Below, in pieces: positions 1 through 4,112 of a DNA stretch of 6,523 bases (its first letter is position 1; each line of letters starts with the position of its first letter). The DNA lies in NCBI GenBank assembly GCA_015487435.1, contig WFPU01000281.1:1-6523 (forward strand), written 5' to 3'. The notes under the pieces were generated by a model that had not been told where the DNA came from, did not search any database, and saw only the letters and a program-made list of their open reading frames with translations. Source of the DNA: Sulfurimonas sp. Lineage in GTDB: Bacteria; Campylobacterota; Campylobacteria; Campylobacterales; Sulfurimonadaceae. A program made the position numbers and the translations under genes.

Positions 1-2
1 AA

Positions 3-404
3 GAAGAGGTCGAAAAACTCAATGATGTACTACTTTCCATCAATGCTGCAAGAATTGATCTAGGCACTATAGACAGACCACCAGCTTATCCTGTTATGGG
101 CATAAGCTATAAAGAACTGCATGAACTTTCTCATCTCTTTGACAGTTCCTTGCCTATACACATAGCCTCACGTCAACATGCTGAAGCGAACCAAACAACC
201 TACAGTGAAGAAGAAATAATAAATACACTCGACAAACGCCCTCTCACGCAAGAGGATATTGACCTGCTCTTTGATGATGTAAGTAAAGAGAGACTAACAA
301 AGCTTATGGAAGAAGAAAAAATCACGCTAAAGAGACTTGATAACTTAGAGTTTTTTATACCTGTACAAAACAACAAACGAAAAAGAAGAAAAGTTACAGA
401 GTAA
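3..404 (+). CDS. C-terminal part of an unrecognised protein, possible winged-helix end (partial)
   Basis: The reading frame is open from the first complete codon at base 3 to the TAA at 402-404, so the gene very probably starts outside the window. An internal ATG at 96 has no clear Shine-Dalgarno and is not needed as a start. About 133 codons are visible. The segment is charged and soluble, with no membrane span or signal. Its second half has a predicted helix-helix-helix-strand pattern (PLTQEDIDLLF, then SKERLTKLMEEEKI, then LKRLDNLEFFIPV) that could be a winged-helix fold with the last strands as the wing. It ends in a basic tail (NNKRKRRKV). I do not recognise the family, and the DNA-binding idea is only inference from the pattern. 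It converges with the next gene across 57 bases that contain no strong terminator. Confidence 0.7.
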   Translation, partial: EEVEKLNDVLLSINAARIDLGTIDRPPAYPVMGISYKELHELSHLFDSSLPIHIASRQHAEANQTTYSEEEIINTLDKRPLTQEDIDLLFDDVSKERLTKLMEEEKITLKRLDNLEFFIPVQNNKRKRRKVTE

Positions 405-461
405 GCTATGTAGAGAAAATAGCTCAGAGCAATCCTTTACAGTTTCATGGATTACATGCTT

Positions 462-716
462 CTATTCCTCATCTTCTCTAAAAGCGCTCGGACGTATCTG
501 TTTAAAATATTTTATCAACACTCCACTCAGTACTCCTCCACCCGGTAACACCCATAGGGTTGAAAGAAAGGTCATCTTGCCGAGATCCCCGATCTGCTCT
601 GTGGCTTTTTTATAATCCTTATTTTTTATATGCATAGGGATATCTTTTGTCTCTTCATACTCCTGCTTGAGACCATGTCCCACTTTTTTAGAGAACTTCT
701 TTAGTTTATGTATCAT
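462..716 (-). CDS. Small membrane-associated protein with LETM1-like C-terminal motif
   Basis: 84-residue protein. The ATG at 716-714 is preceded by GGAG seven bases upstream, a good ribosome binding site, which fixes the start. Residues 1-47 are charged, basic and likely helical. Residues about 48-70 are hydrophobic with a Pro-Gly-Gly-Gly turn (WVLPGGGVLSGVL), followed by a short KYFKQIRPSAFREDEE tail. The pattern of a hydrophobic helix with a PGG break, then a lysine-rich stretch, then PSAFR and acidic residues resembles the hydrophobic/LPSAFR part of LETM1-type proteins and small bacterial relatives. In mitochondria LETM1 is an inner-membrane protein linked to cation/proton exchange and ribosome binding. 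Function in small bacterial proteins of this type is not established, so I assign no activity. It is divergent from the SprT-like gene and transcribed from its own candidate promoter near 814-822. The family link is a motif-level judgement. Confidence 0.75.
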   Translation of the reverse strand: MIHKLKKFSKKVGHGLKQEYEETKDIPMHIKNKDYKKATEQIGDLGKMTFLSTLWVLPGGGVLSGVLIKYFKQIRPSAFREDEE

Positions 717-813
717 GATAATTCTCCAAAAAGTTGGGAGTAGTTTTTATCAATAAGCGCTACAATCTCCATGCCGGCTATCCTTTTCTTTTAGAGTAAA
801 ATTGGATTATGTT

Positions 814-822
814 AGTATAGCA
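814..822 (-). promoter_or_regulatory. Candidate extended -10 promoter for the 84-residue gene
   Basis: Read on the - strand the sequence is TGCTATACT, an extended -10 element (TGn plus TATACT, one mismatch to TATAAT). It lies about 92 bases upstream of the ATG at 716. No convincing -35 box is seen at the expected spacing, as is common for AT-rich Campylobacterota promoters. The assignment rests on this motif and its position alone. Confidence 0.4.
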
Positions 823-873
823 CACTAAAAACGTACTGCTTTAACGCCCTATTCTTTTTATTGAAATTCACTG

Positions 874-879
874 TATAAT
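874..879 (+). promoter_or_regulatory. Candidate -10 box for the SprT-like gene
   Basis: A perfect TATAAT lies about 50 bases upstream of the ATG at 929, in an A/T-rich spacer. A TTGAAA at 861-866 looks like a -35 box but is only 7 bases upstream, too close to pair with this -10. The promoter therefore rests on the -10 box and its position. The gene's ribosome binding site is AGGA at 916-919. Confidence 0.45.
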
Positions 880-928
880 ACACTCCTCAATATGAAAAAT
901 ATATATGAAAGGGACAGGATCATAAAAT

Positions 929-1429
929 ATGCTCAGTAAAAGACTCGAACACCTCTTTCTAGCTACCATAATCCTCGCCCTCTCTCTGCTTGGATACAAC
1001 TACTACAAGAGCTACTCCTTTAAACATAACCCTCTTCCAAACTCCTATCTCAAACGCATAGCAGCCAAAGAGAAAGATGTCCTTGAGCATATGCAAAAGA
1101 ACTTTGGATTTCAGGTGCAGTTCCCGATCATCATCACAGACAAGATCCCAGGCAGGCTCTATGGCCTTACCTCCTATGAGAATGGTCAAATAAAAATTCT
1201 TTTGAATAAAAAAGTGATGCAAGAATCGATGGACTATGTGATAGACAGCGTTATACCGCATGAATACGCACATGCCCTGCTCTTTTATCTTCATAAAAAC
1301 TTCACTGCAAATGACGGACACTCAGAACTCTGGAGACAAACCTGTCAAGAACTCGGGGGTAAAGATTGTAGACAATATGTCAATCAACAAGAAATCATCC
1401 TCTCAAAACTTCCATTCAAGGTAGAGTAA
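929..1429 (+). CDS. Membrane-anchored SprT-like zinc metallopeptidase
   Basis: 166 residues, with ATG at 929 preceded by AGGA at nine bases. Residues about 9-26 (LFLATIILALSLLGY) form a hydrophobic N-terminal segment with no lipobox, most likely an uncleaved signal anchor. The catalytic core is H111-E-Y-A-H115, the HExxH zinc motif, preceded by a hydrophobic VIDSVIP run. It is followed 16 residues later by G-H131-S-E-L-W135, which matches the third zinc ligand region of SprT-family proteins (E. coli SprT has a PHGKEW motif there). E112 would be the catalytic base. C139 and C147 could form a disulfide if the domain is outside the cytoplasm. SprT-family domains are small zinc peptidases, usually soluble and in eukaryotes (SPRTN) acting on DNA-protein crosslinks. 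A membrane anchor is atypical and argues for a different substrate, which I cannot name. Topology is ambiguous because basic residues flank both sides of the membrane segment. Confidence 0.85.
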   Translation: MLSKRLEHLFLATIILALSLLGYNYYKSYSFKHNPLPNSYLKRIAAKEKDVLEHMQKNFGFQVQFPIIITDKIPGRLYGLTSYENGQIKILLNKKVMQESMDYVIDSVIPHEYAHALLFYLHKNFTANDGHSELWRQTCQELGGKDCRQYVNQQEIILSKLPFKVE

Positions 1430-1580
1430 CCTAAGTGAAATTGCATTTATTGGTTGAATGGGCGTAATATAAAAAAATGTAAAATGAGAACTATATTTTA
1501 AGTGTACCAAATGACACCGAAACGGCACCGAGAAATGAAAAAGTTGTTTAAAAGTTACTAATTTAGGGGTTTAAAAGAAG
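1430..1580. other. Non-coding spacer between SprT-like gene and tRNA fragment
   Basis: No convincing gene or strong terminator is seen. A three-fold ACC pattern (1506, 1516, 1527) at 10-11 base spacing is present. A 16-codon open frame at 1511-1561 has a protein tail reminiscent of tyrosine recombinase C-termini, but it is very short and an in-frame stop lies at 1499-1501. The adjoining bases from 1581 to 1804 hold the tRNA fragment, repeats, promoter and ribosome binding site listed separately. Confidence 0.5.
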
Positions 1581-1631
1581 TGGCTCCGGATACTGGATTC
1601 GAACCAGTGACCAAGTGATTAACAGTCCCTT
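1581..1631 (-). pseudogene. 3' half of tRNA-Asn(GUU): attachment site of the integrative element
   Basis: On the - strand this reads as a tRNA from the anticodon stem to the encoded CCA. The anticodon loop is CTGTTAA (1625-1619), giving anticodon GUU for Asn. Next come the stem strand TCACT, variable bases TGGTC, the T arm ACTGG-TTCGAAT-CCAGT (1608-1592, fully paired), the acceptor 3' strand ATCCGGA, discriminator G1584 and CCA at 1583-1581. The anticodon stem 5' side has one mismatch (G at 1628 opposite A1616), and homology ends around 1627-1631. No D arm or acceptor 5' strand follows, so it is not a functional gene. The CCA end faces the SprT-like gene and the broken end faces the integrase. 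This is what remains when a tyrosine recombinase inserts an element into the 3' half of a tRNA gene and the incoming DNA rebuilds the intact copy at the other end. Confidence 0.85.
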
Positions 1632-1635
1632 GAAT

Positions 1636-1653
1636 ATGTTTTCCAAAGTTTTC
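1636..1653 (+). repeat. Copy 1 of an 18-bp direct repeat, candidate integrase arm-type site
   Basis: An ATGTTTTCCAAAGTTTTC unit that recurs at 1719-1736 with 17 of 18 bases identical, 83 bases away. Each copy is itself a tandem of a GTTTTC half-site at a 10-base period, about one helical turn. It starts five bases past the tRNA fragment. Arm-type sites of tyrosine integrases sit in this position between the core site and int. Binding by this integrase is inferred, not shown. Confidence 0.55.
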
Positions 1654-1700
1654 TTAATTCTTCAATTCTCTTATATATATTCCAAAAATAGGTAATTATA

Positions 1701-1709
1701 TGATATAAT
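1701..1709 (+). promoter_or_regulatory. Candidate extended -10 promoter of the integrase gene
   Basis: TGATATAAT is a perfect TATAAT with the upstream TGn extension. It sits between the two 18-bp repeats, about 95 bases before the ATG at 1805. Transcription would start near 1716, so the second repeat and the inverted TTGGAAA pair fall in the leader. Integrase binding there could repress its own gene. No -35 box is evident, which an extended -10 does not require. Confidence 0.5.
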
Positions 1710-1718
1710 ACTTTTCTA

Positions 1719-1740
1719 ATGTTTTCCATAGTTTTCCAAG
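1719..1740 (+). repeat. Copy 2 of the direct repeat, candidate arm-type site
   Basis: Contains two tandem ten-base units, GTTTTCCATA and GTTTTCCAAG, agreeing at eight positions. The first 18 bases match 1636-1653 with one mismatch. It lies just downstream of the candidate integrase promoter. The likely role is an integrase accessory binding site or operator, by position and repeat pattern only. Confidence 0.55.
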
Positions 1741-1754
1741 TATTTCACTTATTT

Positions 1755-1774
1755 AGTTGGAAAAAAGTTGGAAA
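1755..1774 (-). repeat. Tandem AGTTGGAAA pair, inverted copies of the TTTTCCA motif
   Basis: AGTTGGAAA occurs at 1755-1763 and again at 1766-1774, an 11-base period. Its TTGGAAA core is the reverse complement of the TTTCCAA core in the repeats to the left. The same motif in both orientations around the integrase promoter strengthens the reading of an arm-site and operator cluster. Confidence 0.5.
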
Positions 1775-1793
1775 TAAATAAAATATTTGAAAA

Positions 1794-1797
1794 AAGG
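1794..1797 (+). promoter_or_regulatory. Ribosome binding site deciding the integrase start
   Basis: AAGG lies seven bases before the ATG at 1805. The longer in-frame TTG start at 1787 has only a GGAA thirteen bases upstream, poorly placed, and that GGAA is part of the repeat cluster. I therefore prefer the ATG. Confidence 0.6.
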
Positions 1798-1804
1798 CAA
1801 CATA

Positions 1805-3001
1805 ATGGCTCCTGCATATAATCCTAAAAAAAGACATAAAACAAGCAAAACAGGTGTTTTTTACAGATATTCCACTACTAATGGTAAAAAGGACAAAACC
1901 TTTTATATTGTCTACAAGGATGAAAATAAAGACACTGTTGAAAGTAAAGTTGGTAAAGAATCAGAAGGAGTGGGCGTCAATTATGCTTATCAAAAATATA
2001 CTGAGACTCTTCAAAAGATAAAGCATGGAGAGGTAGTTCCAATTAAAAGAAAAAGAAAAAAAGTATTTACATTTGATGATGCATTTACTGAATACATAGA
2101 ATATGCGAAATCAGAAAAAGGGACATGGAAAAAAGATATGCAACTTTACAACAAACACCTTGTTGATTTTCATCAAAGAGAACTTATCTCTCTAAGTATA
2201 AAAGACTTTAATACCCTTAAACTTGAAAAAATGAAAATATACGCTACAAGTACAGTAAAGTATATCTTAGCAGTTGCTCGCCAAATCATCAACTTTGCGA
2301 TAAAAAATGAACTTGTAAAAGGTTATGTAAATCCTATAAGTGGAGGCAAAGTAAAAGTAAAGAAATTTGACAATAAAAATGTTGGTTTCTTTACACAAGA
2401 GCAAGCTGAACTCTTACTCAAAACACTAGAGAAGGAAAAAGGAAGTCCTTCTCATATATATGAGTTAACCGTCTTGCTGCTTCATACCGGCGCAAGATTT
2501 TCTGAAGTTGCATCGCTCACTTGGAATGATATAAATTTCAATGAGAATACAATCTATTTTAAACCAACAAAAGATGGCAATAAACGGCATATTGCAATGA
2601 GTCATTTAGTGCAAGAGGTTTTAAAATCATTGCCAAGAGATAATGAACTTATTTTATCAACATATAAAGGGACTCAAATCAAGCAAATGCCAAAACGTTG
2701 GCAGAAAATTGTAGACAAGCTTTTTCCAGAGAATAAGACAACAATAAAAAGAGTAAATGGCGAACAGGAGCTTATAGAATTGTCAGATGAAGAACAAAAG
2801 ATTTTACAAAAACAGAAAAAAAAAAGATTAACACCTCACAGCCTCAGACATACTCACGCATCTTGGATGGCGATGAGTGGTAAATTTAACTTGATGGAAA
2901 TAAGAGATGAGCTAGGGCATAAAAGCATTACAATGACTGAGCGATACTCTCACCTACTTCCAGAGGATAGACATAAGAAAGTAAGTGAGTTGTTTAATTA
3001 A
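1805..3001 (+). CDS. Tyrosine recombinase / phage-type integrase
   Basis: 398 residues from the ATG at 1805 (404 if the TTG at 1787 is used). Residues about 15-55 are a basic strand-rich N-terminal segment (GVFYRYS, then KTFYIVYKD), as in arm-site DNA-binding domains of integrases. Residues about 85-180 form the helical core-binding domain. The catalytic domain follows, with all expected residues: R231 in TGARFSE, K256 in PTKDGNKRH, H345 and R348 in HSLRHTH, H372 in LGHKS, and nucleophile Y381 in TERYSHL. A lysine/glutamate-rich insertion at about 310-342 precedes the HxxR box. The enzyme would cut and rejoin DNA at the tRNA-Asn core site to integrate and excise the element. It starts 174 bases inside the tRNA fragment and reads away from it, the usual layout. 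All catalytic residues are intact, so it may be active. No excisionase gene is visible. A ten-A run lies at 2816-2825. Confidence 0.95.
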   Translation: MAPAYNPKKRHKTSKTGVFYRYSTTNGKKDKTFYIVYKDENKDTVESKVGKESEGVGVNYAYQKYTETLQKIKHGEVVPIKRKRKKVFTFDDAFTEYIEYAKSEKGTWKKDMQLYNKHLVDFHQRELISLSIKDFNTLKLEKMKIYATSTVKYILAVARQIINFAIKNELVKGYVNPISGGKVKVKKFDNKNVGFFTQEQAELLLKTLEKEKGSPSHIYELTVLLLHTGARFSEVASLTWNDINFNENTIYFKPTKDGNKRHIAMSHLVQEVLKSLPRDNELILSTYKGTQIKQMPKRWQKIVDKLFPENKTTIKRVNGEQELIELSDEEQKILQKQKKKRLTPHSLRHTHASWMAMSGKFNLMEIRDELGHKSITMTERYSHLLPEDRHKKVSELFN

Positions 3002-3013
3002 TAACTATTTATC

Positions 3014-4111
3014 CTATTTTTTTGTTTGTGATAAATATGTATCTGGTGCAAAACCTTTTTCCTTTGCATCAAGGATAGTAGAAATTCTGCGAATATTAGC
3101 TTTATTTGCCCATAATGTATATTCTTTTAGAGTCAATTTACGATCTCTAGCTTCTAAAATATCATCTAAACCTATAAGAGTACTTCCAATTTTTTTCCAT
3201 TTGACAAAATCTTCAGGAGAGAATTTTTTTGCTTTTGCCTTAACCATCTGTTCTATAGATATATCTCTTAATCCCGTCATATAATCATACCTATTTGCTG
3301 TTTTCCATGCTTTATATTCATCTGCTGAAACATTCCCTTCCACTAATTCTTTTATAATTAAGAAATTATGCTTGTTTAATCTTACATGAGCTACTTTCAC
3401 CCATTTTTTCAAGGAATCAGTATCAGCAGTCATTTTCACCCATTTTTTCAAAGAATCAACATCTTCAATGCCTGCTTTAATAAACAGAACTAAATCTTCA
3501 CCATTTTTAATTCCAGCTGTTTTCCATAATATAATACTCTTTCCGATATCATAGCCACTAAAATAATCATACCATATATTCATTTCATTAAGCGTAGTCA
3601 CTCCATTCTTAAAAAAAATCTTTTTTAAAGTAAGAATATTATCATGATATACATGTATAATTTTTTTTGCTTCTGAAACAGGAATATTATATTCAAGAAA
3701 TATTTTGGCATCTTTTTTTGAAAAACCATTATCCATATACTTCTGCGTACCATTAATCATATCAAAAGTAATCGTTGTAGATTGTTTTTTGTTAATCACA
3801 TTTAGAATTTTTTGCATTGCAAGATCAAATTTTTCTTTTTTTGAACAATATTTTTTAGAAAAATCAACAATAGATATGTCTATTGGATTAGTAGATTCTG
3901 TGTCTAAATCAGTACACTGTGGACTGTTAATATTCTTTAAGGAACGTTTATAGTAATCTTTAACTACTAAAGAGATGGCTTTTGTGCCTACAATTTTGTC
4001 ATTTTTGATTTTATTTAACAACGAACCTGTTGGCGTCGTATCTGCTCCACAACCTAAGAATACAACTGCTATAAAAGCACTTGTATATAAATATTTAACT
4101 TTTATTCTCAT
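3014..4111 (-). CDS. Lipoprotein with degenerate helical repeats, unrecognised family
   Basis: 365 residues, ATG at 4111-4109 with AAGGA five bases upstream. That ribosome binding site lies inside the last codons of the upstream lipoprotein gene, whose stop ends one base before this ATG, so translation is probably coupled. The signal peptide has a basic MRIKVK start, a hydrophobic core and a lipobox VFLGC with C21 lipidated. F at -3 is slightly unusual. The residue after Cys is Gly, so there is no inner-membrane retention Asp. C66 and C89 could pair. From about 115 to the end the protein is all-helical with recurring units of the form G-F/I-x(3)-E/D-x(3)-W, such as GFSKKDAKIF, SADEYKAWK, SPEDFVKWKK, LTLKEYTLW and GFAPDTYL. 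Residues 217-229 and 230-242 are a near-identical tandem pair (DSLKKWVK). Such repeats often form scaffolds for protein contact. I cannot name a function. The gene is strikingly AT-rich and converges with int. Confidence 0.88.
   Translation of the reverse strand: MRIKVKYLYTSAFIAVVFLGCGADTTPTGSLLNKIKNDKIVGTKAISLVVKDYYKRSLKNINSPQCTDLDTESTNPIDISIVDFSKKYCSKKEKFDLAMQKILNVINKKQSTTITFDMINGTQKYMDNGFSKKDAKIFLEYNIPVSEAKKIIHVYHDNILTLKKIFFKNGVTTLNEMNIWYDYFSGYDIGKSIILWKTAGIKNGEDLVLFIKAGIEDVDSLKKWVKMTADTDSLKKWVKVAHVRLNKHNFLIIKELVEGNVSADEYKAWKTANRYDYMTGLRDISIEQMVKAKAKKFSPEDFVKWKKIGSTLIGLDDILEARDRKLTLKEYTLWANKANIRRISTILDAKEKGFAPDTYLSQTKK
3395..3472 (-). repeat. 39-bp in-frame tandem duplication in the helical-repeat lipoprotein gene
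   Basis: Bases 3395-3419 and 3434-3458 are identical at 24 of 25 positions, offset by 39 bases (13 codons). The remaining 14 bases of each unit agree at about half the positions. The protein gains a second DSLKKWVK unit at residues 217-242. Thirteen residues is shorter than the full repeat unit, so this looks like a recent slippage or recombination event added to an older repeat array. Confidence 0.8.
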
Positions 4112-4112
4112 A

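Noticed and set aside
404..424. Hairpin AGCTAT / ATAGCT as a terminator after the first gene
   Set aside because: The stem is only six A/T-rich pairs with a nine-base loop and no following T-run.
861..866. TTGAAA as -35 box of the SprT-like gene
   Set aside because: Only seven bases separate it from TATAAT; about 17 are needed.
959..1321. Antisense open frame of 120 codons opposite the SprT-like gene
   Set aside because: It lies wholly within a gene with a recognised metallopeptidase motif, and its own product shows no recognisable domain.
1581..1655. A complete functional tRNA-Asn gene
   Set aside because: The bases beyond 1631 show no D arm or acceptor 5' strand; they are the TTTTCC repeat region. 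One anticodon stem pair is also broken.
1787..1804. TTG at 1787 as the integrase start
   Set aside because: Its upstream GGAA is thirteen bases away and belongs to the repeat cluster, while the ATG at 1805 has AAGG at seven bases. It adds only six residues, so function is unaffected.
2985..3284. Open frame on the + strand of 99 codons overlapping the end of int
   Set aside because: It is opposite the helical-repeat lipoprotein and overlaps the integrase end; the product is low-complexity and matches nothing. The + strand frames at 3705-3953 and 5494-5709 are rejected for the same reason: they are antisense to well-supported lipoproteins.
3395..3472. CRISPR-like repeat pair
   Set aside because: There are only two copies, inside a coding frame and in phase with codons, so it is a protein repeat duplication.
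3611..3668. A8 and T8 runs in the helical-repeat lipoprotein gene as phase-variation switches
   Set aside because: Runs of 7-8 A or T are frequent throughout this AT-rich region and encode lysine or phenylalanine in frame. Nothing singles these out, and Campylobacterota phase variation usually uses G/C tracts.
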